Positions 24,829 through 36,593 of a stretch of DNA of 64,000 nt are shown here, piece after piece. Location of the stretch: contig FJUW01000048.1 in assembly GCA_900074885.1 (NCBI GenBank), positions 248,001-312,000 on the forward strand. The letters run 5' to 3'. How positions within the stretch are numbered: position 1 is the stretch's first letter; each line of letters begins with the position of its first letter. The position numbers and the translations under genes are program-made. The notes below the pieces were generated by a model, which worked only from the letters and a program-made list of their open reading frames with translations, made no database searches and was not told where the DNA came from. This DNA comes from Rhynchosporium graminicola. Taxonomy: Eukaryota; Ascomycota; Leotiomycetes; Helotiales; Ploettnerulaceae.

Positions 24829-25672
24829 ATGAAGGTGTTTGCCAATATGTAATCAAACTCGAACCCGGAAGAGAAGACAAGGATGAAATGTGATTTCCTG
24901 GAGATGGCTAGACCACACTCCGCTCCGTAGAGTCTGGGCGTACGCCCTTCGATGCAACTTCCTACCCAGCACGAACATTCGGAGATATATATTCCGGACG
25001 TGAAGAGCGAGCGGAACGAAAGAAAGAAAGAAAAAAGCAAAAGCAGAAATGAATAAGTCTAACCCGGACTCGCTAGCGTAATAGATAAAGAATATAAATT
25101 ACTTCAAAATTCCGAATCGGCGTATCTCCTCAGATCGTCATACTAATAGAGTCATCAAGTAGTTAGGTGATTTTGCTATATTCCTACTATAGGCAAGTAA
25201 TATCCTCTGATATTTGCATGACTTTAGATTATTTTGTGATCTTGTCTACCAAGTCCGAGGCTAGGCAAATTTCTTCAGTGAAGTGAGAACGTGTCAGAAG
25301 TACCTCGATACGGAGATACATTTTGAATCCAAATTCACAAACGTCGCACGGAACACAGGCAGAAGCCGTACCCGCGAGAAACACGAGGTTTGGCATGCCA
25401 TCGAGTTAATCACAACACGTGTCACTTCGCAATTTCAAAAATAATTCGGACAATATAAATTCAAAGGTACGCCTCTAAAGCATAACATTCTATCCCCGGC
25501 CCATCATCGACGTATCCTGCCCTCGTGTAATGTAGTCGGTAGTAATGCTTCTTTCCTATGATATTGGAAACTCTGGCATCCAATATCTACCTTCTACAAG
25601 GGCTAAGCTATATGATGGTCGCCGACATGCATAATCAACTTTTCTCTGGTCTTCCCAAATTCGGAACCCCAA

Positions 25673-27673
25673 CTAGACGGCACCAGCTGCCATCATCTTC
25701 TTTCTCAAGTGGCCCTTGTACTCTCCAATGCTTCCAGGCCATTTGCGAATGGTCTGGTTCTCGCACACCATGATGTCCTTAGCAATCTTGTCGAGCAATC
25801 TGGAACGGTTAGTAAAGTAACAAAAAGTAGGTACTGAGAAGAGGAACTTACCTGAAATCGTGAGATACGACGACAACACCTCCGGTGAAAGCATTAATAG
25901 CATCCGCCAAACTGTCAATGGTGGGAATATCGAGACCGTTGGTAGGCTCATCCAACAACAACATATTTGGCCCGTCAATAGCCAAGAGAGCAAAGACAAT
26001 TCTGGACTTCTGTCCTTCGGACAAAGTACCCATCAAGGCGGTTTGGGACTCCCCACTGAGACCGTACTTTCCGAGCTGTTGTCTCCAGTACTGGTAATCT
26101 TGGGATTTATCGGCATACTTGTCGCGAACGAATTCCAGAGCAGACTTGGTCAGATCCAATTGTTCGGACGAATGTTGACTGTAGACACCCATCTTCAGAT
26201 GAGTGTGGCGGGATACTACACCACCGGTAGGCGAAAGCTTCCCGGTCATCAAGCGGAGGAGGGTGGACTTTCCAACACCGTTAGGTCCGACCAAGGCAGT
26301 TCTCGAGTCCATGTCTACACCGAGATCGAGATTCTTGTAAAGATCATCCTTGGGGTTACCAGAGTATGAGAAGGTAACATCGTCGAAAGAAAGAACTGGG
26401 GGAGGGAGCTTTTCGACGTCGGCGAATCTGAAAGTGAAAACACGATCCTCGTCGACCTTCTGGATCAGACCATCTGACTCCATCTTGTCCAAAATCTTTT
26501 GTCGGGACTTGGCTTGTCTGACCAAATTGGCGTAGGTCCCAGCAGAAGCAATGAACTTCTTGATGTGGACAATTTCATCCTGTTGCTTGGTGTATGCCTT
26601 CATCTGGTTGACTTCCTGCTCGGATCGAGTCTTCGAGTAAGAGTCGTAGTTACCACCATAGTAGATGAGCTGCCTGTTGCGCATATCGATCATGTTGGAA
26701 CAGACACCATTGAGGAAATCCATAGAATGAGAAACGAGGACGAGAGTTCGGTCCCACTTCTTGAGATATTCTTCCAGCCACACACAGGCTTCCAAATCCA
26801 AATGTGCGGTAGGGTCATCGAGAAGGAGAAGGGAGGGCTTGACGAAGAGAGCCTTGGCCAAAGCCACACGCATACGCCATCCACCAGACATGTCCTTCGT
26901 CTTCTTCTTGATGGTAACCTTGTTGAACCCAAGACCGGTGAGAATCTGCGATGCGCGTGTTTCGAAGGTAGAAGGGTCCATGGTTTCCATGCGCTGGAAT
27001 AATTAGCAAAAATAAATTTATTGGTGGGGTAGATGCCTACCTCGTAAAGATCCATCAGAAGTGGTGATTCTGGTCCATCGTCTTCCAAGATCTGCTCGGC
27101 CAATTTATCGAGTCTCTCCATCTCGTTATTAGCCTGTCTAACGACCCATTCAAGGGCACCAAGATCACTCGGTGGTGCACCTTCGTTGAGCAGGTAAATG
27201 TCGACATTATCTGGGACAGGGAATTCGCGCTTGTCGATAGCCTTGAGAAGAGTTGACTTCCCGCAACCGTTCTCACCAAGGAGACCATATCGGCGACCAT
27301 ATGTAAGTTCCAAGGTAGTATCAGTAAGGAGGACACGACCGTGGAAAACAAGGGAGACGGAGGTGATTTTGACATCTCTGCTCGTCTTCAACGAGCTGAG
27401 CACACCGGTGGTGACACGATCGGAAAGACCATGCTTGTCCATTTGATCTTGCAGTCTCCTGATCTCATCGTTCTTCTTTGATGCCGGCTGGTGATCATCT
27501 GGGAGAGGGTTTCCCTCGTCATCGAGAAGTGGTGGGGTATCGTCACCAGCGACAGAGGAGGCGCCGGAAGCAGTCTTTGACCCCGCCTTGGAGCGGCCGG
27601 CGACTGTCTTCTTGACAGGCTTGCCGTCTGCAGCCCTCTTCGCGTCACGGGCGGCTTTGGATGCTGAGACCAT
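25673..27673 (-). CDS. ARB1: ABC-F ATPase ARB1 (ABCF2 type)
   Basis: Soluble ABC-F protein; yeast Arb1 shuttles between nucleus and cytoplasm and is essential in 40S and 60S ribosome biogenesis. There are three exons, 27041-27673, 25852-26993 and 25673-25799, giving 633 aa. The N-terminus is basic and Ala/Lys-rich. The first ABC domain has Walker [10 protein letters not shown] near residue 130, signature MSGGWRMR and Walker [15 protein letters not shown], the Asp-Asp form I associate with Arb1. A linker with [17 protein letters not shown] follows. The second ABC domain has [17 protein letters not shown] and [12 protein letters not shown]. The C-terminus reads [13 protein letters not shown]. 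No membrane segment is present, as expected for ABC-F. Confidence 0.95.
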
Positions 27674-28616
27674 GATGTCGAGTTTTGAAGGGAGTAGATG
27701 GCTAATGAGACAGTTGTGGTTGTTGTCAGGGAAGGGTGCAGGTGTGGAGGGTTTCGAGATTTCGTCAGGTTATTATCTGTTGGCGGGGTTAGTTTTTGTG
27801 AGTGGGGCAAATATTGAAGGATAAGCTAGCTACCTTAGTGGCCTGAAAAACGCGAATCTTATAATTGGCTGTTAGACGTGAGCGATGATGGAGACAAATA
27901 GGATACTAAGTATGTGGAAATGGGCTATTTACTACGTGACAATTTCGGAGGTATTCTGACAGGTTTGAAAGGAATCGAATATACAAAAGATGACTTGATA
28001 CTCTGACTCTTCTGGTTAGAACCAATTTTCTCGCCTAACAACAGCCACTCAGTTACATTACTTCAGCGAGCCACTTTGATGCAATGATCACATGACGGAT
28101 TCACTAATGAACCCGGTGCTTGACTCCATGCAAAACCACAACCATAGCCGTGATGATTTCCGCATATATGTTCGAATCATAGGGAAGAATCTAGAGGCCA
28201 AGTACTTCTATTCAATGTACCGTACATCGGCGGACTTGTCCCTTTCCGTACTGCAAATCCAGATGTTTCAAGCCACCACTCAGTTTTGGCCTGGGCATAA
28301 TCCTACCCAAGTGGCACGGGTTGCAAGGCCCTGTATCTGAAGGATCACCAAGAATTCTCACTCAGTACTAGCTTATTCCTGCCAAACGCCTTGGATCTCG
28401 TTTATTTGTCCCTCAAGCTCTCATCTCCCATGTCGAATTTCCCAAATTAGGCTACCGTTTCTGGCATCCGTTATATATTGCTTCGTTCCCGCTGAATCCC
28501 GAACTGCAAGCAAAACCTTCAACCAAATCAATACCTAGTTCGAAGCCCTCTTCTTAGAAGCTTGTCTTGTTTTGTTTCACTTGCTGTCCTCCCGATTAAA
28601 ATTTGGCTCCTTGAAA
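27674..28616. other. Divergent intergenic region
   Basis: Probable promoters of ARB1 (minus) and the small membrane protein (plus). No gene or notable repeat is seen. A CT-rich stretch with TATATATTG near 28470 lies about 145 bp before the downstream start codon. Confidence 0.45.
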
Positions 28617-29287
28617 ATGTCACGCTCACTTGGCCAACAGATGGTCCGGTCCATTGGCCTCTTCCAAGCCCTCGTCGCGATCCCAGCCCTATTCATCCTC
28701 GGAGAATGGGCTCTCTATTCTCTCTTCACCTACAACGTTCTCATCTATGATTTCATGTAGGCAGTTCCCTGTTCACTATCTCCGCCCCCCAGAAGTAGAA
28801 GATGTACCACCCCTTTAACCCACCTGAACCGACTGTAGCGCATCAATATGCAACACTATATTCGCAGCCGGTATACTGTTCATCGTACTAGTGCAACGCA
28901 AAGTTGACACCACACCACTCGTAACTCTCTATTTAGAGCTCGCTAAGTCTGGTTTCGCGACTGCTTCATGGCTATGGCTATTGCTTGACACGGCATTTGG
29001 TCCAAATCGCTATTCCTCTGAAGAACCGGCCCGAGGCCCAAGAATTGCCAGAGTAATCATCAGTATCATCGTACTTTTGTGAGTTCTACCTTAAGTTTCA
29101 TAGCAGAGATTTCTCTGTATAAACAGGACTGATCTATTCCGCTCGTATTAGGATTGCGTTCTATCCAAGCCTACTTTATGCGATGGTGGAAGCAAAGCGT
29201 CCAAGGACCAACGACGTTGAAGGAGTGGAGGAGCAAGGGCAAACTCAAGCAGAAGTACGAGGAGAAAGAGAACCACTACTGGGTTAA
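28617..29287 (+). CDS. Small multi-pass membrane protein, unrecognised
   Basis: I read three exons, 28617-28756, 28839-29078 and 29152-29287, giving 171 aa. Splicing joins YDF-IASICN and IIVLL-IAFYP in frame. Four hydrophobic segments are visible: one near residues 12-45, one at about 48-65 (TIFAAGILFIVLV), one around FATASWLWLLLDTAF, and one at IISIIVLLIAFYPSLLY. The tail is polar and acidic and ends EPLLG. No family is recognised. The intact frame across two introns supports a real gene. The neighbouring minus-strand gene is the GPCR pseudogene. Confidence 0.6.
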
Positions 29288-29561
29288 AGGTAGTATCTGG
29301 GCCTGAAATGGATTCAGCACTTCGATCGCCAGATTTGGGGACATGTAGATTTGCTCTACCAGTTTCCTGTTCACTCAGCCCTGTCTACAGCGCTCCTCTG
29401 TATAACCACATTATTGCATGGCAACTCTGCAGGGTATCGAAACACCTCTCGATTCGAATCGCGTCTAGCGATCACAGTCAACCAACCATTAAATCCTACC
29501 ACTTCATATGAAATGTCCATAGTATTATTAAGCGCATCCTTCTTTCCTCATTATCCATCGC

Positions 29562-30860
29562 CTACCTCCAAGTCACATAACTCTTTCCACTCCTGATACT
29601 CCTCTCATCCTCCTCGCTCCCTCGGCTCTGCAAAGTCCTGGTTTTTCTCTCATCCCTCCCCAGCGATGACAGCGGCATATCATCAATCGTCACCGTAACT
29701 TCGCCTTTGACACCAATCTCACCTATCCCATACAACACCTCCTGACTCGAATCACTACTTCCAGCACCACCAGATCTAATTTTGAAACTACCGTTGTAAC
29801 TTCAGCTCCTCTCATGTGAGCCTGACTCAACCGTGGTCACTGTCCCGAGGTTCCTACCACGTTGTCTTAAGAAAGCAAGAGTATCAAGCCCAGTATTCTC
29901 ATTAGGTGGGTCCTCGCTAAACATGATATCCGATCTCGTGCTGGCGTAGAGTAGATCATCGAGCCACCCATTGCAAAGCGATCATGGTACCAGCAACCAC
30001 GAAAAAGCCGAGTGAGACTTCACGGCCTGCGATAGCATAGATCCGACCAGCAGCCAGAGGTGCCGTACAGACAGTATAGATGAGAGGATGGAGATTCATG
30101 AGGGGTGTGGCACCGTGATGTGAATGTTCCGTGCGGATTCTATGAGCTGGACAGTCATGGGGTGCTGTATGCAAGAAGATGAAGATCCCGCTGTAGATGA
30201 CGACGGTCAGGAACATGGCGAGGAATATTCAGAATTATTGAAGCCAGAGACGCTCAAAAGAGTAGGCTTCATTGATCCAGCACTTTGACAGAGCTTAGTA
30301 GTGGTCTAGAATCGTAGGGGAGACATACCCAAGCGCTAGCCCGCACGTAGAAATCCTCACCATGCATAAGAGGTCCTAATGCTCCATTGCATAGACAAAC
30401 ATCCAAGCTCCGCCAATACAGCAATAGAAAGGAACGGCAGGTAGTATGTACTCCTTGATGACGCTCGCGAAAATATGGACTGCAATGGCACATATGAAGA
30501 CGCTACTTGCTAGGTCTCCCGTTGACACGAACCAGCCTTGAGCCCAGCATGTTGATGTCCCTACTATGATACCATTATTCCGCAAAGCACCGATATAAGG
30601 AGAAAGGCAAGAGCTTGTTGAATATCTGCGAGTAGAAGATTGTAGATTAAGAGGAGGAACTGATTGGGTGGTGATTTGATCTCCGCACGAATGTGCCACG
30701 AGATCAGCCGATACGTAAGGTAGAGGAATAGAGTTGTAGAACAGAAAAATGAGAACAGGCCCAATGTGGAGACCGCGACCAAACCATGGGACAAAACATC
30801 TGGAAGAGGAGAAAGTGTCGACGAGGCTTCTTCCAGCGGCAGGTGACATCGACACTTGGC
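29562..30860 (-). pseudogene. cAMP-receptor-like GPCR pseudogene
   Basis: Decayed seven-transmembrane receptor of the fungal Git3/cAMP-receptor-like type. Helices 1-2 read LVAVSTLGLFSFF and PPNQFLLLIYNLLLADIQQA; a later segment reads GTSTCWAQGWFVSTGDLASS, with the Cys and Trp expected at extracellular loop 1/helix 3. The next part reads CWINEAYSFERLWL, and the last helices PLIYTVCTAPLAAGRIYAI. The polar tail with EIGVKGEVTVTIDDMPLS runs to a stop at 29562-29564. Lesions: a frame break near 30833, one near 30598, one near 30384, stops TAA at 30235-30237 and TGA at 30229-30231, a frame break near 29975 and a TGA at 29802-29804. An intron may start near 30330. The gene cannot make a full receptor. 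Confidence 0.8.
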
Positions 30861-32249
30861 TACGCCAAAAGAGGAAAGACAGCCTTTTGAGACCGATGCG
30901 AAGAGGGAATGGGATCTGATAAATATTGTGGGACTGAATCTAGACCTCGAAACTGTCCAAACTCCGGGCCGGTATGTTGATTAACCATAACCAGGATGAA
31001 AATCTCGCCAGGACTCTTTCATCTGAAGCCTGGGATGAAAGCGTGGTTACAATTCTAATTGGGTCGGGCTAAATAGAAGATATGGTCGTACTAGGATGAT
31101 GCAAATAGAGCTGAGTTGAGGTTTGATGCCATGCATGTGGCGGTTTGAAGATGAGGTCTGCAGAGTGTCCGTGATCCTGCCCATCTTGAAATTCATCAGG
31201 ACATTTATTTAGCGAACTCTTGCCACTTTTTTGATTGGTATTGAAACCCATTTGTTTGGATGGGTTCTGACGTGCATCTGAGACAGAGGCTAAAGAGAAA
31301 ATATGAATGCGTAGATTTGCATCAATGACAATGTTGCAGAATAAACACGTTTCAGATCCAGCTCCAGGTATCATCAGCGAACCAGAATCATACGAAACCA
31401 GTGTCCAAAAAAAGCAAGACAATAATCGGGCCAATATAAGCTCTTAAGGAAGGCTTTTCAGCGAAACTGTTCTGTGCATGAACTTGGCAATTCGAGTCTG
31501 GCTTACTCACATGCTTATATAAAAACACTCATAAAAATTGGCAGGAAGATTTGGGGTATTCAAGAGGACGTGACATCTAGAGAGGGGCATTTCAAGGTCG
31601 TTGGATTCATGTTAAGTATAATTTGTAAAAGAGTGATCGTCTTATTGGATTATTCGCAATTCAAGACTGATCCAGGACGTGAATAATCCAATGTTTCAAC
31701 ATGTGTGTTTATAAGAGCAACGCATACTCAAGACCATTAATGTCCTTGCACTGCACAATATTAGCAATAGATTCGTGGGTTCATGCCGCGTCTCACTTTC
31801 CTCAGGCTATGTAGCCGGCACTGAGACGAGGTCGACCTGCTTCAGCAGCTTGCCTGCCAAGACTATAATGGCAATGCTTTCTGGGCCAAATATCACCACT
31901 ACCAGGGAGTGAAGCTGTCGTGCGGCTCAACATGCCATACCTTCTGTACAGGGCGGGCATGATTGCTCGGGATGCCATTGTCACAGCCACACTAGGATAC
32001 TGGTGAGGATATCGAGCGATCACATCCCGGCGGATGGCATGGGGAGGCTGGTAGTACTAGACCTCTTGCTGGCAATAACTTGCTGAAAATTGCAATTCAT
32101 GGCTGCATAACCATCATGCAAGGCACCAGATGGGAAAACAAGATCTCAGTACGTGAGAAGGCCATCAGAGCAAGGAACTAGACGCTGACATAGCTGCCAG
32201 CATCTGAACATCACACCCTTTAGAGGAGGTTTCGGTGGAACTGTATCGC
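30861..32249. other. Intergenic stretch
   Basis: No supported gene. A minus-strand frame at 31069-31434 (121 codons) and another at 31802-32023 are unrecognised and lack supporting features. No repeat arrays are seen. Confidence 0.45.
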
Positions 32250-32870
32250 CTATTTTTGTGGGAAGAGTTGTACGCGAAAGTCCCCAATGCCATCTTTATT
32301 GACAGCAATGTGTCTGCAGGTAACAATGTCATTGTCCCTCTGATTCTGCAAATCACTCATGCGCAGCCAGTCCTCTGAAGAAATCCAGCCTTGCCCGCAA
32401 TCAACGTGGCCTTCTTTGACCGGGGGCTGAACTAGTAGCATCTTCCTCCAGCTAGCATTTTCTCTCCTTACAGCTTCTTTCCTCGTATCCGACGCAGTTT
32501 TGCGATTGTAAGGCTTAAAGCCAGATACATCTGGCCATTCGTCGCGCATAATCCTCTTGACCTGCTCTGTTGCATCTGTGTCGTACTTGCATGATCTCCT
32601 ATCGACAAATCTCGTTTCGCTCGAATATCGAAGAGCTGGACACGTTTGTGGTAGAAGCTGATCGAATGAAGGTGAGAAGAATAGGCGTTTTTGAATCAAT
32701 GGCGAGCCTTGGATAACCCCGTTGAATGCATGATTGACACGAGAGGCATTTACCAGGAGGTTGTGGAAGGACAGATGTGAGAGGACAATTTCGAGGAGTT
32801 CGGGAGTGGAAAGGACCCTCTGAGCTGCGGTCCGCATCAACTCTGTAGATGATCCACCTGCTGGATCCAT
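32250..32870 (-). CDS. F-box protein
   Basis: Probable SCF ubiquitin-ligase adaptor or related F-box protein, a large and fast-changing family in filamentous ascomycetes. It is a single exon of 206 aa starting at a clear ATG (MDPAGGSSTELMR). The F-box lies at about residues 17-65 with VLSTPELLEIVLSHL and RVNHAFNGVIQGSPLIQKRL followed by LFFSP, the usual pattern. The rest contains the common motif WRKMLLVQPPVKEG and no recognised substrate-binding repeats. It is on the short side; other frames stay open just after the stop, so the original C-terminus may have been longer. Confidence 0.78.
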   Translation of the reverse strand: MDPAGGSSTELMRTAAQRVLSTPELLEIVLSHLSFHNLLVNASRVNHAFNGVIQGSPLIQKRLFFSPSFDQLLPQTCPALRYSSETRFVDRRSCKYDTDATEQVKRIMRDEWPDVSGFKPYNRKTASDTRKEAVRRENASWRKMLLVQPPVKEGHVDCGQGWISSEDWLRMSDLQNQRDNDIVTCRHIAVNKDGIGDFRVQLFPQK

Positions 32871-33645
32871 GTTCGCGGGCTGTGTAATATTGTTCGATAC
32901 GCCAGTCTCCTAGTGTTGTCTATCCGTTATATTATGCCAGAGTTCTGGTTCATGATGACTAATCAAGGCTCTTTCCTGGGTAGCGTGGTAGGGTTTTGTA
33001 TCTAAACTCTGTTCACTTCAGCGTCCACTCAATCCCATTGTCCCATAAACATTTAATGCCAAAAACCTTCGCGCCATTTCGTCCTCCGAAGTGATTATAA
33101 TTTTCAGATTGCGAAGAAAATTTATTTGGCGTTGAGATACGGGAGGAGAAGAATACTGCCACAAGAAGTCTTATTCGCACGAAAGTGCAATTATATGTCG
33201 TATAAGGCAGGAAACACTACTCAATCTTGAATGCTGATACTAGTATGAACCTGAACCTCATTCCGACGTTTGAGCTTTCGCTCTATCATTCAGAGATTAA
33301 GCGACCCTGCCAAACGAACGTGTTTACTCCGAGGTTCGATCAGGAGATTGGGCAATATCAATGAAATTGAGAATATGGATTTTATTCTACACATGCTTGA
33401 AAATGTTAGCCGAGCCCGAACAAGTGACCTAGGCGGCTCAAAGAGAGGCTTTTCATCATGCTCTCTTCAGGCTATTATTACGAACGAGCCGAGTCAGACC
33501 ATGTACATCGATATGCGTTGTAAGCACATGCCTTGGTACGAACGAGGCTGGAGTAAGCGAGATGTCACCGGACCGAGATTCTAAACGTCTCCGAATAATT
33601 TCCAGAAAGTCAGGTCAGAAATTTTACGGTTACTGTGCATACAGA
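32871..33645. other. Divergent intergenic region
   Basis: Upstream space of both the F-box gene and the first P450. A plus-strand frame at 33270-33584 (104 codons) is not recognised and I do not call it a gene. Confidence 0.45.
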
Positions 33646-35622
33646 ATGGACAGATCAACTATTCTAGTGACAGCGGCAGCAGTCCTGGCCCATTCCATCG
33701 TCTCTCCCATTCATGAGGTCTCAACAGTCAAAATCCTTGTGGCCTACTCAACTGCAAGCGCCTTTCTCTTCGGGTTTCTCATTGTATCTTCTCAGCAACT
33801 TACATACTCAGTCGCTTGCTTTTCAATCCTCAACTTTGATTTTCTCCTTGTGACTACTCTGTTGACCCTGATTCGCCGTTTCTATTTCTCGCCTTTATCT
33901 CATTTCCCTGGATCCAAGCTTGCGGCCTTGTCCAATGCTTACCTGGCGAACGAGTTTCGAACTGGAAGAGGATCTCGCACACTCGTGGAGCTCCACAAGA
34001 AGTACAAGAGTGACTTCATTCGGATTGGTCCCAATCAGCTGAGTATAAACAAAGTCGAAGCTGTTGAGGCCATCTTTCGTGGAAAGTATCCCCGAGGGAG
34101 TTTCTATGAGGTTGGCGCATTGAATGGGGAACTCAATTTGAACTCCCAAAGAGATTACAGTGTTCACACACCATGGTGCGTTATGGAGAAGCCCCTTTCC
34201 TTCCTCTTTTCCATGCTTCAAATTTGTGGAGGCATAGCCATTACTTTGTCAAGAAAATTGCTAAGTCACACAGGAGGAGAATCTGGTTTGTTTCCGTGCC
34301 ATCTCAGAATAGTCACTTGAGCTTAATGTAACAGGGAGAGAGCATTCGCAAGCAGCGAATTCCAGCACTACAATCCACAGGTTGAGTACCATGTTACGGA
34401 TTTGGTTGAAGTGATCAAGAAGGCAAATAATGAGGAGGTTGATTGCACCAGAGTAATGGATAATCTGGCATTTGATATGTAAAGACTATGAGGTACATTT
34501 GTAAGGCCGCATCTAGCTGATTTTTATCTTAGTATGGCCGATCTTTCCTTCGCCTACGAATCGAAATTGCAAAGTGGCACAGGGGATAATCACTATATGC
34601 ATTTCATACACAAATTCATGTCTGCTGTTGGAGTATGGCACCACTTTCATCGACCTTGACATCTATTCTAACGCTTTAGGTCATTTCCACCTTTCGAAAT
34701 GTCTGCCAGCTCCTAATTTATCTTCCCGAAACCGCAGACGTCAAGGAATATCGCATCAGAGGTGAATCGCTTCTTTCAGGACGTCAACGTCTTGGCAACA
34801 CCCGTAGAGACATATTTTCGCACCTGCTGAGCACCGACAACGAGACTAGCAGAAACATCAAATTCGCACAAGCAGAACTAAATGCTAATGCACAGTTGAT
34901 CATTGTGGCTGGATTCGACACTGCATCCACTACGCTGACGCAGACTTTCCGCATACTTGCTAAACAGTCATCGACTTTGAAGAAACTGCAAGCAGAAGTG
35001 GATGCTTGCGCTAGCAAAGGGGCGTTGACGGTCGCTGGGACGAGAAATCTACCTTATTTGAACGCTATCATAAATGAAAGTCTTCGTCTTTTCAACCCTG
35101 TCCCGTGAGTTACTGGTTGTTCCTAAGCGATAATCCTACTATCATGTGTTCTAAAGAAGAACCTTGATTGCTAACTATGTTGTCTCGGTATTTAGGATGG
35201 GAGCGTACGCTGCTTCGCCTCCATTGGGCGTCTACGTTGCAGAGACGTTCATCCCAGGCAATGTACAGATCAACGTGCCACCCGGCGCTGTGATGACTGA
35301 TCCAAGGTATTTTGAAAAGCCAGAAGAGTACATCCCTGAAAGATGGGAAGAGTGGAGTGAAGGAGTGAAAGACAGAAGAGCATTCTTCCCATTTGGGTAT
35401 GGCGTCCATAGTTGCGTGGAAAGACAGCTTGCTTTGAATGAGCTTAGGATGGTGCTAGCAACTGTGGTGCAGAGATGGGATGTTGTTCTTGGGGAACAGT
35501 ATAGTGAAGAGAAATGGAAATTGGATTGGAAAGATCATGCTTTGTTGGAGATAGGAGAGCTCTGGGTCAAGTTCGTACCACGAATCTCCCAAGTTGTGAA
35601 TACAGTTGGTCTGAGGCAGTAG
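33646..35622 (+). CDS. Cytochrome P450 with altered haem-loop residue
   Basis: Membrane-bound fungal P450 monooxygenase of unknown substrate. There are five exons, 33646-34175, 34335-34478, 34533-34632, 34680-35104 and 35196-35622, giving 541 aa. The N-terminus has several hydrophobic helices before the RRFYFSPLSHFPGSK hinge. The C-helix region reads WERAF, the I-helix VAGFDTAST, the K-helix NESLR and the PERW motif is present. The haem-binding loop reads FGYGVHSCVE: the cysteine ligand is there, but the usual glycine two residues after it is glutamate (GAA, one step from GGA). The frame is otherwise intact, so the gene may be functional or newly decaying. The WERAF junction looks a few residues short compared with relatives. 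Confidence 0.82.
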
Positions 35623-36593
35623 CATGCTTGCGATCCTGAACGGGCTTTCGTTCCTGCGATGGTCACTGGACTTCTTCAAATTACCCAATCGGACTTTCCG
35701 TTGTCGATCTGCTTATAGGGTAGACTGCTTTTGGCATGAGTGTAGTTAGAAAACATACTGAGTCTCTATACTTGGACTGGTCTTGGAAGGCAATAGTTGA
35801 TCAAGTAATAAGTACTGAGGTATCTGTAGATGAAGTTAAGAGAAATCAGAATGCCAGAAGATTGGAGTGCTTCAGATTGCATTTGAATATGAGGGATTCC
35901 AAGCCTGAACTACTGAATCATTAGTAAAGGCAGAGCTCAATTAGAGCAAAGCAGTAATCTCATGCCACAAAGTTACTTCACGACTTCAGTCTGGTGAACA
36001 ATCTCTGAAAAACTAGGAACTGTTTGCGGAAATTCCCTTTACTTGTACATCGAAACTGAAACCTATAATACGCTTATGTCTTTGCTTTCCTGAACACGAC
36101 TAGTATGCTAGTACAGTCTCGTACTTGGAACATGGTATCAAAGCTCCGCTTCTGCATTGGTATCACGTTCGTAGGCACGAGGTTAGAGGGTTCTTTCCCC
36201 ATGAACCCAGGATGTGTAAATCATGCAACAATCGAGTGCAAACTGGTGATTGATTCCAACGTCTTTTCCCGTCTTACCAGCTAGAACCTTACAGGGATTT
36301 GGAAGAGAGTTGAAATCACATGACGAGCCTCAGATCATACTTACATGTCTTGCGTCTAGCTACATCCATTGTCTTTCAGCACACATGAGCCTAGCGAGAT
36401 TTTTAGATCTATGCAATTCGATCCCGCCCTTTTCGAAGTTCAAAGATTTCACTCTAATCCTGGAAGAGTTCAAGATCGGGTAATGTTTTAGCGTGGTGAA
36501 GGCTACGCGTGTTGCGCATCAAAGCTGGACGATTCCATTCTCCAGATTTCTTCTTTGATTTCAAGACAAGAGATTTCACGAAATTGCGCAACA
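35623..36593. other. Intergenic stretch
   Basis: Space between the first P450 and the ATPase gene, both on the plus strand. No gene, repeat or RNA is recognised. Confidence 0.45.

Larger units (their letters stand above)
23235..25672. other. INO80 upstream region, dense in simple repeats
   Basis: This 2.4-kb gap lies between the INO80 start and the ARB1 stop, both on the minus strand. No gene could be supported; open frames across the repeats are artefacts of low complexity. It holds at least five different short-unit arrays between 23541 and 24828, listed separately, plus a T-run near 24759. Confidence 0.55.

Noticed and set aside
29562..30860. Functional GPCR assembled from three overlapping frames by introns
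   Set aside because: The frame breaks do not coincide with usable donor and acceptor sites, apart from one possible intron near 30330, and in-frame stops remain.
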